Source: Gautieria morchelliformis (Eukaryota; Basidiomycota; Agaricomycetes; Gomphales; Gomphaceae). Taken from it: DNA of 64,000 nt. A model generated the notes under the pieces. That model saw only the letters and a program-made list of their open reading frames with translations. It ran no database searches and was not told the origin of the DNA. Both the position numbers and the translations under genes were made by a program. Location of the stretch: positions 1-64,000 of the forward strand of contig WHVA01000373.1 in assembly GCA_015179125.1 (NCBI GenBank). The letters are read 5' to 3'. This document shows, one piece after another, positions 44,913-55,689 of the stretch; the stretch's first letter is position 1, and each line of letters begins with the position of its first letter.

Positions 44913-46009
44913 GGTGTGGTTAATTAAAACGCGAGGCCTGCAGGACACGCAAGCGGAATTGGTGAACCGGCCCTCAAGCTTCAAGCCAAGGCGGACTGGT
45001 GCTGCTTTGGACCTTCCTCCCCAAGTCATCAGCTAGGTCGAATATTTCTGTATCATTTAGCTGTTCAAGTGACAATAACAGTCACTGATCGTAAGTCAGA
45101 CATAAATGTTTCATTTATGATTGTGCAGAATGAAACACGGTTTTTCTTGGATAACAGTCGTACATGGTCATCATCAGTCTCGTTCGACGCAGATGGCAAT
45201 GTCTCAGCTGTATATAAGAAGCCGCGATATTCGCACCGTGCACTGCACTACTGTAACTTAGTATTCAAATTGTCTCCGGGCCTGGCGGACACAGCCTGAA
45301 GCCTAATGGTCAGAACAAGGCCTCCCATCGACTGCCAGACTGGTGACATTAGGCGACGCGGATAGTAGGCAACTGAGGCCAAGCCTGGCAGCGTAATCGG
45401 GAGCTGCCTGGAGTTACAGTAATGCACTGGTGAATCCTGGCGGCTGGTGGGCAGCTGAGGCCAGTATAGGGCCGAGAAACGCTTACAAACAAGATATGCA
45501 TGTCGCTGCCTTAAATACGTCAAGTCTTGTGCTAAATATAATCCATTCCATTGTCCCATCCCGAAGTGCCGCGGCGCATCGTCGGATCTCCGCACTGCGT
45601 GGTATACGTCACCGCGCATCCCCGTCTGCGCCACGCACACACAAGCATGCACCACGGCCACTATCACACCCGGTGAATTCAACTCAACACGGTCAGCGCT
45701 CAGCGCCCAGCTCCGTTCTGCACAATTAAATTGCCCGAGATTGATATCCAAGCGCCGCGCCCTCGATCGCCATGCGCCATATCTACCTATAACAATCTGG
45801 GCACCTCTCGCCCAATGCGGCGCATCACGACCCTGATCCCTGATCGCACGGGCGCGATGGCGATGCGATGCGGCGCCACTCACGAGCCATTTTTAATCCC
45901 CGCATCGATCACGGCCAGGATCCCGGCACGCCGCCACCGGCCCGTCCACAAGAAACAGACACAAACACAAAAAACGGGGACACACAAACGGGAAGAAAAA
46001 AAAGCAGAG
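44913..46009. other. Intergenic with third repeat member and G-rich tract
   Basis: 44918-44985 is a member of the dispersed repeat of 42.2 kb. A 211-codon minus-strand frame (45248-45883) was considered and not accepted. 46050-46150 is a GGGAACGGG-rich tract. No gene supported. Confidence 0.35.
44918..44985 (+). repeat. Dispersed repeat family, third member
   Basis: GGTTAATTAAAACGCGAGGC then CTGCAGGACACGCAAGCGGA and GGTGAACCGG..CTCAAGCTTCAAG match 42230-42310. Confidence 0.75.
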
Positions 46010-49000
46010 CTAGCAGAGATTCAGGGTGCAGACAACGACGACGACGACACGGAGGGACAGATATGCGGGGAGAGTGTGAGACGGGGGCGGGAACGGGAGC
46101 GGGGACGGGAACGGGGAAGGGGAAGCGGGGAAGAGACAAAAGGCGGGAGACGGGTAACTTGTACAACATTTTAGAGGTGGCGGGGTGTAGTGCCGCATCA
46201 TTGCAGCGTCGTGTAGCTCCCTGTGCGGTGTGCGAATGACATGAGTGCGTGCGTAAGTGCATAGACTGAGCGAGCGAGAACAACCACACGCACATAATCT
46301 CGCCCCCCAGTCGCCGCTCCCCGTAGCCAGCATCCCGCCCGTCGGACTCAGGTCGATCGATATCACTGCAAAAGCGCGCCGCGCGCGTCAGCGACGAAGC
46401 ATGCGACAGGTGCGCCATGCAGCCGCGCTACTCACCCGAGTTCTTGTGGCCCTGCAGCATGAGCTGCGCCTGCGCCGTGCGCAGGTCCCAGAACTGCACG
46501 CAGCGGTCCTTCGACCCGGACACGACCCACTGGCTGTCGTGCGACACCGCGACGGACAGCACGTAGTCCTGCGCACGCCCGCACATACGTACACGTCAGC
46601 GCTGCACCACACACGCGGAGCCAGGCGCGCACGCACCTTATGACCAGTGAAGTTCACCGTGCACGCACACCCCTTCTCGCTCTGCCCCGCGCCGCCCTCG
46701 GTCTTCACCACCGCGCCCCCGGGGCCCTCATACGCCGCCCTGAGCGGCACGCCCCGCTGCGCGTGCCGCAGCAGCGGCCCCAGGTCCCAGTGCTTCAGCG
46801 TCTGGTCGAGGCTCCCGCTCACGAGCCCCTTGCCGTCGGGCGTGAATGCCACACTATACACGCTATCCTTGTGCCCCACGAGGCGGTCGATGAGCACTCC
46901 CGTATTCGCGTCCCACAGGCGCACGATCGTGTCGAGCGAGCCCGCCGCGACGAGCCGCCCGTCCGGGGAGATCGCGACGGAGGTCACGCCCGCGTCGACC
47001 TGCACACACGCAAAAAACGCAAGCAAAACCGGGGAATCAGCCCCGCCCCCAAAAAAACACAACACAAAAACAACCTGGTCACTCACATCCGCCGGCTCCG
47101 TAATGGACAGCGTACTGTGCGCGCCTGTCTCCATATCCCATATGCGCGCCGTCTGTGTGCGCCCGTCAGTGTCAGAGTCGGCATGCCGCATCCGCATCCG
47201 CACCGCAGCACGCACCTTATCCCCGGACCCGGACACGATAAGCCTTCCGTCGCGCGAAAAGTCGAGCGAGTAGATCTCCTGCTGATGCCCCTCGAACACG
47301 GTGCGGATGCGCTTCTTCGCGATGTCCCAGATCTGCGCGACGCGGGGAAAAGGCAGAAAAAAAGATATATAAAAAAAAAGAAGCAAAGGCAAAGGCAAAG
47401 GCAAAGGAGGTCAGCGCCGCAAGCAACTTGAGAATCAGCGCCGCGCGCCACGCACCCGTATCTGCTTATCCTCCGCGCCCGTGGCGAGCAGCTTCCCGTC
47501 GGGGCTGAAGCACAAGCTGCGGATGTACAGATCGCCGAGCTTCGCCGCCGCATCATCCACCAGCACGCTGAAAAAAGCGACCACCACCACCGCCGCAGCA
47601 CAGAACGCATCCATTAGCGCACGCCCAAAAACCAAAACCACGGACACAAGGCACACGCGGCCGGCCACTCACCACGTCTTCGCGCCCGTCTTCGTGTCGT
47701 AGATCTGCGCGGAGCGGTTGCACCCCGTAGCGAGGTACTTGCCATCCGCCGAGAAGCGCACACAGCATACCACGCTGCGCGGCGGAGTGGGTGCGTGTCG
47801 TTTCAGGTCGGTGCGGAGAAGCAAGCATTAGGTAAGCGCGGGGTAAAAGTGGGAAAAGTGCAAGGTCAGCGCTTAGTCGGCGGGAAGGACAAGCGCGGAA
47901 GGCGCACCTCTCGTGCTCGAGCGTGTGGACAAGGTTCACGTCCAGCCGCCGCTGCGGGACGTGCTTGCTGAAGACGGCGCACCAGTCCGAGCCCTGCCCG
48001 CCACGGCGTCAGTCGTCAATGTTCAATGCATGTCACCGATCGACGCACCTCCTTCTTCAGCTCGCTGGGCGCCGCGCCCGGGTCGAACTCGTCCGGGAAC
48101 GACCCCGGCGTGCCGTACGGGAGCGGCGCGGGCGGCAGCGCGCCCGCACCGGGCCCCGGGGCGAGCGCCGGGAGCGCGTGTTGCTGTTGCTGTTGCTGCT
48201 GCTGCGGGTGCCCGTGCTGCGGCGACGGCAGACCTGTGCAACCACAAATCACAGTCAGCCCCCAAAACCACCACTACACACGGCGTGCGCAGGCGAACTC
48301 ACCGCCCATCGCATAGTGTCCGCCGTGCCCCGCGTGCGCGTGGGCGTGCCCGCCGTGCGGCGCGTGCCCCTGGTGCGGCGAGCCGACCTTGACGGGGGCG
48401 CCTGCCGCGCCGCCGGCGCCGGGGTGCGGCCCCACGGGGGCGATCGGCGGCTGCGCGTAGTAATCTGTAGCGGGGGGTCAGCATCGGCACATGGGGTGGC
48501 AGCGCGCGGGCACGCACCCTTCGCGCGGTCCCGCTCGCGGTCGCGGTCACGGTCCTTGCGTTTCGCCTCGCGCTCGCGGCGGGCTCGCGGCCCCCGGCCC
48601 CGGCGGCGGCGGCCTCGCGCTCCCTCTCGCGCTCCGCGCGGTCCCGCTCCCGCTCGCGCTCCATCATGCGCTCGCGCTCGAGGCGTTCGCGGTCGCGGTC
48701 GCGGTCCCGCTCGAGGGTGCGCTCGCGCTCGAGGAGGCGGTCCCGCTCCCGGTCGCGCTCACGCTCGCGCTCGCGTTCCATGCCGCCGGGCGCGGGGATG
48801 CGGTCGATGCGGTCGAGGGCGCGCTCCCTCTCGCGGTCGCGGGCGTCGCGCTCGCGGTACTCCGGGTACGCGTACCCGCCCTGGGGCGGGCCCGCGCCGG
48901 GGGCGGTGGCCATGGGGGGATGCGGCCGGGGGGCGGCGGGGGCCCGCCGGGCTGCGGGCCGGGGCCGGGGGCGGGGCCTGCTGCTCGCGCATGAGGAGCT

Positions 49001-49674
49001 CCATGCGGTCGCGGTCGGGGCGGGCGCCAAACTCGGGGCGGAGGTCGGGGGCGCGCGGGGCAGCGAGCTCGCCCGCACGGGTGGCGGCGAGCTCCTGGCG
49101 GAGACGGGCGAGCTCGTCCTCGTACCCTTGCTTAATCTTGTTGTGGCGGGCCTCGAGCTCGTAGACGTGGGTCTTGATCGCGTTGAGCTCGGTGATCTGG
49201 GTGGAGACTGCGGGGGCGTGGGTGGGTGAGGGCGGGCACGGACGGGACGACGCAGCGGGACTCACTCTTTCCGTCGTAGTCGTCGCGCTGGCCGCGGAGG
49301 AGGTTCATATCTTGACTAACCAACTCGAACTCGCGGCGGACGGTGTCGAGACACTCGTCGAGGCGGGCGCTGGGGTGGTGGACGGCATGGGGGCGCCGGG
49401 GACGCCCATACCGACGGCGGAGACGCCGGTGACGCTCGCGCCGATGGGGACGGCGGGACCGGGCACGGGCACGCCCGGCGGCGGGCCTGCACCTGGGGGC
49501 CCGGAGGGCGGGGCAGTCGGTTGGAGGGTGCGATGCTGCGGGTGGGCGGTGGCGGTGGCATGGCGGAAAAGGACGGCGGACGCAGCGGCGGACGGTGGAT
49601 GGAGGATCGTCAGCGACGTCGGAGGCGACACACAAGGCTAGAAAGGGACGTACGTTGTATATGGTGGACGACAT
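46010..49674 (-). CDS. TUP1: General transcriptional corepressor Tup1 (complete copy 3)
   Basis: Tup1 forms the Tup1-Ssn6 (Cyc8) corepressor that recruits histone deacetylases to many promoters. The first exon is MSSTIYN (start 49672-49674), with a GTACGT donor. Next come a Pro/Gly-rich stretch, then the Tup_N tetramerisation helix [20 protein letters not shown] and [19 protein letters not shown] with [17 protein letters not shown] long (E/D)R-rich segment and a poly-Gln run (near 48190) lead to [16 protein letters not shown], the linker [18 protein letters not shown], and a WD40 propeller: [97 protein letters not shown] and [20 protein letters not shown]. The frame between the Pro-rich segment and the Tup_N helix needs an unresolved splice. 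Conserved sequence ends near 46320; the in-frame stop is only at 46010, so the C-terminus is uncertain. Confidence 0.88.
48180..48230 (-). repeat. Poly-Gln run in Tup1
   Basis: GTTGCTGTT...CTGCTGCTG on the + strand encodes [16 protein letters not shown] on the minus strand. Tup1 and Ssn6 proteins commonly carry poly-Gln between domains. Confidence 0.8.
48540..48880 (-). repeat. (E/D)-R dipeptide-rich coding repeat in Tup1
   Basis: A run of CGCGAGCGC/CGGGACCGC-type hexanucleotides encodes [43 protein letters not shown] and [16 protein letters not shown]. This makes about 100 residues of alternating charge. It lies between the Tup_N helix and the poly-Gln segment, where Tup1 linkers are normally low-complexity but not usually RE/RD-type. 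Confidence 0.85.
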
Positions 49675-50120
49675 GCAGCGGTGGGGATGGTGGTCGAAAG
49701 CAGAGATTCTCTCCGCCCAATTCCTGGGACGGGCGCGGGAAGAGAAGCCCCGTGGACCCGGGGCCCCGGCGCACGTGTGACGTCGGGCCTCGTGCCCCAT
49801 TAATCAGGAAGCGTGACCGCATCATACCAGACGCCCGGGTCGACACCGGCTAAAAATAAAACAATCGGTGCCTGAGATCCTAGATGCCAAGTATTAATAT
49901 ACATTCTTCCACATCACCGGAGCAGTGCTTCCTTTCCATGCTCCATGCCGGAGGGCCGGCTTTCGGGCGCGGCCCGCTCACTCCACTCATAGATGCCGAT
50001 AATAGGGCTTACCAGTGCACTGGCCGCTGCGTAAGTACGTGCTAATCTCCAAATATCGATGTTAACTGGGCTGAACAGCTTCAAGAAATGGTCGAGACTG
50101 CGGGGGATTGTACACGGCAG
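49675..50120. other. Tup1 upstream region
   Basis: Should hold the Tup1 promoter (for the minus strand). No clear TATA box. No gene. Confidence 0.35.
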
Positions 50121-50510
50121 CTAGTACGAAAGGTCTTCGGGAATCAGGAAGCACGTCACTTGATTCTCTCTCCCCACAGCACCCGCAAAATACTCCGGGC
50201 TAACATCCAGAGTCGAAATTTCTGTTTCGCCCCACTTCACCCAGGCTGATTCCCTCCAATTATTTCCCACCGGATATCTCTTGGGCTTCGCGCCGACGCG
50301 ACATTCCGCTTTCCCCGCGCCATCCCAGAAGAATGCGTATTTGGTGTAATTATAGCTGTGTGAGATCATGAAGTGGCTCACGCCACGCCTCGAGGTTGAC
50401 ACACTGCCGTAGACACCCGCCAAACCACCAGATGCCCCATAGGTGTAAAGGTGCAATCGTCCTGGGCCGTGGGTAGTAACCAAGATCCCTTCTGCGTTGC
50501 CGAAAACCAT
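50121..50510 (-). CDS. Small unrecognised protein, 129 residues (unit 1)
   Basis: A single frame starts MVFGNAEGILVTTHGPGRLH and ends TCFLIPEDLSY. It contains repeated short beta-like segments (LYTYGASGGLAG, YTKYAFFWDGAGKAECRVG, WRESAWVKWGETEISTLD) and no signal peptide or membrane span. I do not recognise the family; a soluble beta-rich protein is the most I would infer. Upstream, a TATAAAAG box (50728-50735) and a probable 5'-UTR intron (GTAAGTAAG near 50585 to TTGTCAG near 50523) support expression. A decayed paralogue is at 55057-55449, and a third copy of only its promoter is at 53862-53930. It is divergent from the F-box gene of the same unit. Confidence 0.65.
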   Translation of the reverse strand: MVFGNAEGILVTTHGPGRLHLYTYGASGGLAGVYGSVSTSRRGVSHFMISHSYNYTKYAFFWDGAGKAECRVGAKPKRYPVGNNWRESAWVKWGETEISTLDVSPEYFAGAVGRENQVTCFLIPEDLSY

Positions 50511-50727
50511 GGCAATATTTATCTGACAATTTGAGTTCCAAGTGATTGCTCGTCGAGGATACCAATCAATAGGAGCTTACTTACAAGTCTAAAACGGTTG
50601 ACAGGGCTGGGAGGAAGGTCTACACTCAGTCCACTGTGAAGAACGGAGAGTAGCGAGGGAGTAACCTACAGTAATTCAAACTTGGCGTAACAGAATAGGA
50701 TGCAGAAAACTTATGGTCACACCGTCG

Positions 50728-50735
50728 CTTTTATA
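50728..50735 (-). promoter_or_regulatory. TATA box of the 129-residue gene
   Basis: Minus-strand TATAAAAG within the conserved context GGCACA(A/G)TATAAAA(A)GCGACGG, which is kept in all three copies of the unit (also 53904-53913 and 55671-55680). Conservation across copies is the main support. Confidence 0.7.
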
Positions 50736-50740
50736 CTGTG

Positions 50741-52298
50741 CCAACCGCCTCAGGAACGAGCCCGGCGCAAACAAAGCACATTGAGGCGCAGCCTGTCAAT
50801 ATTCAATAGATACGCCTTGCTGAATATATATTGAAGTTAGGAGCTCAAATTCACGACTGTAATATCAACTCTCGTTGACTCGACGGCTCGGAGCGCAGTG
50901 CAAAAAAAATATGTTTCCTTTATTGTGAGCAACTCCCGCTTTCAGATAATTAGGCCACACCCTTATCGGAACATATATTTATATACAAGACGTACGCCTT
51001 TATGACGAATCGCAGCCCTAACAAGGTGCGCAATGCTGTGGGCTACTAGTACTGCGACGGCGGATGTTGGCTAACATACCGTAATAGGCTGCACGACTCG
51101 GAGCTTGGAACGGATGGTACGCAATCGTGATGCACGGCATGTCATAAGTTCGTCCGACATCGCCTTAGTTTCGAGCCGGTTACAAGCTTGGAAATTCCTG
51201 CTATTTATCAAGTTTAGATGGCATTCGCTGAAAGTCCAACATTTACGCCTGACTGTCGTGCGACGTGCTGCGGGCACTACTCACACGGTCCAAGGGAACC
51301 CGAGGACCGGCGACCCAGGGGGAGACTCGGCGGCTTGCCAACTGGTGCTTCTGCTCCTGTAGAGACAAAGTAGGTGCCCGAGATTGACCATCCGCCATGC
51401 TAAGTAATGGTCAAGCGGACCACATCCACGTACCTCCCAACCGGACAGATGCGAGTGAGCTGAAGACACTGGGTGGGTACTCGGACGCTCTAGCCACCGG
51501 ATCAGGATCAGGTCTACGAGTAGTACTAGTCCGCCACACCACGACCTCGGGATGATTTAGAACTTGTCTGCGGACGACAATGCGAACTTATTGACAGGGT
51601 TCATATACGATGATGTGACGCATTGCCACAGACTAGGCCTTGAAAGTGAAACCGTCCGCAAGGCAGACCAGACCCGGCACGACCAGAAAAGTAGATGCAT
51701 TGAGTCCATAGTGAAGGGAACACTTTGCATATCAACTCCTGTGCGACTGTACAGGCGTGGACATGCAAAGTGTTCGAGCCAGAGTCTGGCTCGCGAATTT
51801 TACAAGACAATTATGGCGCTCGATGGCACCAAGTATCAGAGGGCGGCAGATCGACCAGAATGTAGACGTGAGCTCGGCTTCACCTCCAGTAAAAGCGATA
51901 TGATCTCTGACAGTTTGTCAGTTCCTGGTGAACCTTATGTGCTCGTCGTCAAGTCTACTCGTAATGACATCTCATGATCATTAGGTTGTCAAGGGCAGAA
52001 CAAGAACTGAACAAGGGGAGACGTACAAGGGGAAGGGGCTATAAGGGGGAGTCAATGTATTAATAAGCTTTGCTCGTCAATATCTCGTTGACACGATGAA
52101 CGCCTAGCTGGTATCTGGAAGCTAAAAGACAATGAAGTTGGAGTATACCGAGTGTTATGTAAGCTGAGTTCAGTCACTGTGAAGCCTTGGACGAGGCCCC
52201 TGACAACGATTCTGCGACCTTCACCACGTGTCATTTGTTTCGACGACGGCACCAAGCCCTAAGTATCGATAATATCGTCACTGCAGTCTGCAGCGAGC
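50741..52298. other. Long spacer between the two genes of unit 1
   Basis: Contains blocks repeated in units 2 and 3 (50940-51200; 51548-51816) and the 359-bp segment 51817-52175 that is inverted in unit 3. An open plus frame at 51564-51977 spans part of it, but inversion of its 3' half in unit 3 argues against it being a conserved gene. Confidence 0.5.
51817..52175 (+). repeat. 359-bp segment inverted relative to unit 3
   Basis: Bounded by ...AATTATGG on the left and ACTGTGAAGCC on the right in both units. In unit 3 (56720-57073) the segment between the same bounds is the reverse complement. Confidence 0.9.
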
Positions 52299-53584
52299 AT
52301 GAGGGAGAGTAGGCTACCACGAGAGCTGATCGATGCCGTTACCGATAATCTCCATGAGGACCATGATCGTGATGGTTTACTCGCGTGTTCGCTGGTTTGC
52401 CGTTCATGGGTTCCCTCGAGCCAACGGCGTCTTTTCCAGCGGATAACGTTTGTTCTGGACGGAGATGACTGCGAGCGAAAGGCTCAAACTTTCCTCAGTT
52501 CTCCTCATCTTTTCAATTACATCCGAGAGCTGAAGGTGCACTTGCGTGGAGACTGGGCGGCCTGGAAACAGGCAACCCTGGATCAATCACTCCTCGCGGC
52601 GGTGTTGCGCAAGCTCAGCAAGCTCCAGAGCATAGAGCTACGCAATCTGCATTTTCATGAATTGGCAGTAGATCTCCGGCAATCGCTCCGACGGGTACTC
52701 CTGCTACCCTCGCTCACGTCCCTAACACTCGAAATTTTTAACGATACAAGCATCAACTGCGTGAGCCTTCCATGCCTGCTGAAAGTCTAATGGCTTTATC
52801 GTTAACTTATGTCATTTTGCCGTCGTGGCAGTTTCAGAACCTCTTGACCCGAGGAGATCAAGAAAATGATGATGAACCAAGGGAGCGGATCTGCCTTTCT
52901 GATTTGGAGATTGGAGACAGATCTCGCCTACCCATTGATTGGTTTCTTGAGCCTCGATCGCCTTTTGAGATATCGCACATCCAGACTTTACGCGTAGTTT
53001 ATTCCGACGAAGACGACGAGAAAGCTTTAAACCCCTTGCTTCGCACCATTGGCAGCTCACTCAAACATCTCGAATTTTATGCGCCACTTAGCAAGCAAAC
53101 TCCTTGTGAGTGACCACCTATTTTGAACTCAAATAGATTGTTTGACTTTATAGGCTTAGCGGTTGAGAACTTACATTCCAATATCAAACTGGAATTTAAC
53201 TCCAATATTAGCTTCCTCTTTGTGTCCAGTATCGATTGTATGCAATTCGAGGACATGGACTCGGGCTCATTCGGGCGGGCCTGGCTTCTACGGCTCCTTT
53301 CTAATGTGGACACTTCTAACAAATTAGAGCAGCTCGATCTCGACGTGTTCACTGACATATTGGCGTATAGGGAGATGTGCTCACCTTCTGCTTGGGGTCA
53401 AGTTGATTGCATTCTTGCAGGAAAGTTTCGGAACCTGCAGAAGCTGAACATCCAGCTTTTGTGCTACACGAGCGAACAGGGTATCGACGCGTGTGAGGTT
53501 CGTCAGTGTATGCTTGACGCGCATCCGTTACTAGTAGAGCGAGGTGTTTCAGTGGATGTTCGGTGCGAAATTCTTCGGAGGTAG
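52299..53584 (+). CDS. F-box protein 1 (unit 1)
   Basis: The F-box is at the N-terminus: LPRELIDAVTDNLHED, then LLACSLVCRSWVPSSQRRLF. The rest resembles the leucine-rich, beta-alpha repeat region of basidiomycete F-box proteins (KLSKLQSIELRNLHFHEL, LLLPSLTSLTLEIFND). Exons: 52299-52784, 52832-53105, 53154-53584. The introns are 47 and 48 nt, and joining gives LLKFQNLLTRG and TPCLAVENL in frame. The protein is about 396 residues and ends VRCEILRR. F-box proteins link substrates to SCF ubiquitin ligases through Skp1; the substrate is unknown. The first 780 bp are almost identical to F-box protein 2 (57203-58506), whereas the last exon differs in about a quarter of positions. Confidence 0.88.
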
Positions 53585-53742
53585 ATACAGATACAGATAT
53601 ATTGTGAATCAGCTTCAATATATGCAGCCGCACGCACTTGAACGTTATACATGTCGACTCTCGAGCATCCTGACGCGGCCGCTGCTCGCTCTAATTATAT
53701 AGTGGCTCAGAAATAAAATATACTGTACTTTTAAATTACAGC

Positions 53743-53860
53743 GCATCACTGTGGATAGCGGAACCATTGAAAACCCATAAGCCGACCCACCGGTTTTCAG
53801 TTTTCAATGATTCTGCCCCTGAAACAGCACCCACTGAACAACCCACTGAAAAAACAACTT
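53743..53860 (+). repeat. Third copy of the CACTGTGGATAG terminal repeat
   Basis: ATCACTGTGGATAGCG.AACC, ATTGAAA, ACCCA and TTTTCAG match the reverse complement of 16200-16293. It ends where the orphan promoter begins, so an insertion or deletion here may have removed the gene of unit 2. Confidence 0.7.
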
Positions 53861-53903
53861 TGTGTAACAGAGTAGGATGCAGAAACATTATGGTTACACC
53901 GTC

Positions 53904-53913
53904 GCTTTTTATA
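53904..53913 (-). promoter_or_regulatory. Orphan TATA/promoter copy (unit 2)
   Basis: TATAAAAAGC on the minus strand, in a 65-bp context (GGATGCAGAAAC.TTATGGTTACACCGTCGC on the + strand, shown in part) shared with 50.7 and 55.65 kb. There is no coding region downstream of it. Confidence 0.65.
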
Positions 53914-55056
53914 TTGTGCCAACCGCCTCGTGTTTTTGTTATACTGCTGTCGCGCCGCCTTTTGTCGTTTTGTCCTTCTTTTTATATATTCACTTGTTCC
54001 TCCCACGTGTCACCCTTGCCAGACAGGCCCTCTCTTAAACGTAGGGGGAAAGTGACCACATAACCGAGAAGCGGCTGAGGTAGATGATGCATGATGCATG
54101 TATGCCTTAGGCGGGGCATGCAAACAAAGCACATCGAGGCGCAGGTGTCAATATTCGATAGAGGAGCCTTGATTGCTGAGCACGCTACTGTAATATCGAC
54201 TCATTATTAATTCTCATGAAGACTCGGATCGAGTGCAGTGCAAAAAATTATGTTTCCTTTATTGTGCCACAGCATCTCCCGCTCATTCATGCAGATAACG
54301 AGGCCACGGACATCATTATCGGAGCATATCATATATATATATATACAAGACGTACGCCTTTAGGACGAATCGCAGCCCTAACAAGTGTGCAATGCTGTGG
54401 GCTACTAGTATTGCGACGGCGGATGTTGGCTAACATACAGTAATAGGCTGCACGACTCGGAGCTTGGACGGTTGGTGCACGCAATCATGACGCACGCATG
54501 CCACATCGCCTTAGTTTCGACAAGCTTGAAAGTGGAGGTCCGGTCGTGAAGCAGCTCCTCACGAGATCTTCCGCGGCAAGCATCTGTCTAAGGTCATGCC
54601 ATCTGATGGGAAGGGCTCGAGGGCCCCCTTCCCTTCATGTGCACTTCTTCCTCTGCGTATCGAGACCGGCTAATCAAGCCCCGTTCACTCAACAGCGTGC
54701 CGTCTCCACAAAATGATTGTCCCTCGCCACATTCTTATTCCGAGTCCACCAAGAACAGTCAAAAGTTCCAGCACAACCAGCCCATGCAGGGTTGTCCAGT
54801 TCATTTCGGGCCGGCCATGTTTCTCGACTCATAGATGCGTGTGCCAATGGCGTGCGATGATAACCAGCGTGCACCTGGCCCAAGAAAACGCGGCTGCTAT
54901 GTTAGTACGTTACACAACACGCTATGCCGCTTTCAACCGAATCTGCGGGTTCAGGCTGCACCTTTCGAAATGATATCGATATTAATTAGGCTGCGAACAA
55001 CTTCAAGAAATGTGCCGTATGAGACTGTGGGGGGTTGTTACATAACAGCTAGTCCC

Positions 55057-55449
55057 TGGGCTCAGAAAGGTCCTCGGGAATCAGGAAACAGGTCACTTCA
55101 TTGTTTCTCCCCACAGCACCCGCGAAATACTCCGGGCTAACATCCAGAGTCGTAATGTCGTTTCCGAGTCCCCAATGCACCCAGGACGCTTCCTTCCAAC
55201 TCCTTCTCACCGGATATCTCTTGGGCTTCGCGCCGACGCGACATTCCGCTTTCCCCTTCCCATCCCAGAAGAATGCGAATTTGGTCTAATTATAGCTGGT
55301 GAAATCAAGAAGTGGGTCATGCCACTCCTCGAGGTTGTGGTACTGCCGTTGATGCCCGGCAGACCACCAAATGCCCCGTAGCTGTAAAGGTGCAATCGTC
55401 CTGGGCCATGGGTAGTAACCAAGATGCCTTCTCCATTGGTGAAAACCAT
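55057..55449 (-). pseudogene. Decayed paralogue of the 129-residue gene (unit 3)
   Basis: Starts MVFTNGEGILVTTHGPGRLH like unit 1. Near 55290 a 2-bp deletion (TTTCAC-CAGC versus TCTCACACAGC) shifts the frame, and the next conserved codon, a Tyr in YNYTK, has become TAG. Beyond the break the correct frame continues as KFAFFWDGKGKAECRVGAKP and ITTLDVSPEYFAGAVGR to CFLIPEDLS. The promoter (TATAAAAAGC, 55671-55680) is intact. Confidence 0.85.
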
Positions 55450-55670
55450 CGGAATATTTATCTGATTATATGCATAATTTGAGTTCCAAGTGATTGCTCT
55501 CGATCAAGCTAGGAGCTTACTTACAACTCTGAAACGGTTGGTAGCGCTGGAAGGAACGTCTGCACTCAGTCCACTATAGGGAGAGTAGCGAGGGACTAAC
55601 CTACAAGGTAATTAAATCTGTACACTTCGTGTAACAGAATAGGATGCAGAAACCTTATGCGTACACCGTC

Positions 55671-55680
55671 GCTTTTTATA
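55671..55680 (-). promoter_or_regulatory. TATA box upstream of the decayed paralogue
   Basis: TATAAAAAGC in the same conserved context as 50728-50735. Confidence 0.65.
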
Positions 55681-55689
55681 TTGTGCCAA

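Larger units (their letters stand above)
53585..55056. other. Partial unit 2: promoter and spacer without genes
   Basis: 53743-53860 is a copy of the TIR-type terminus seen at 13.9 and 16.3 kb. 53862-53930 is an orphan copy of the 129-residue gene promoter (TATA at 53904-53913). 54285-54530 repeats the block at 50940-51200, with a TATATATATA run near 54331. No intact gene. Confidence 0.55.

Noticed and set aside
45248-45883. 211-codon minus-strand frame
   Set aside because: No recognisable domain, irregular composition, no TATA or splice support, and overlapping frames on the other strand of similar length.
47923-49164. 413-codon plus-strand frame opposite Tup1
   Set aside because: A GC-rich shadow of the minus-strand Tup1 gene: Arg/Ala/Pro composition without domains.
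51564-51977. 137-codon plus-strand frame in the unit 1 spacer
   Set aside because: Its 3' half lies in the segment that is inverted in unit 3, and no homologue of the frame survives there; a conserved gene would not tolerate this.
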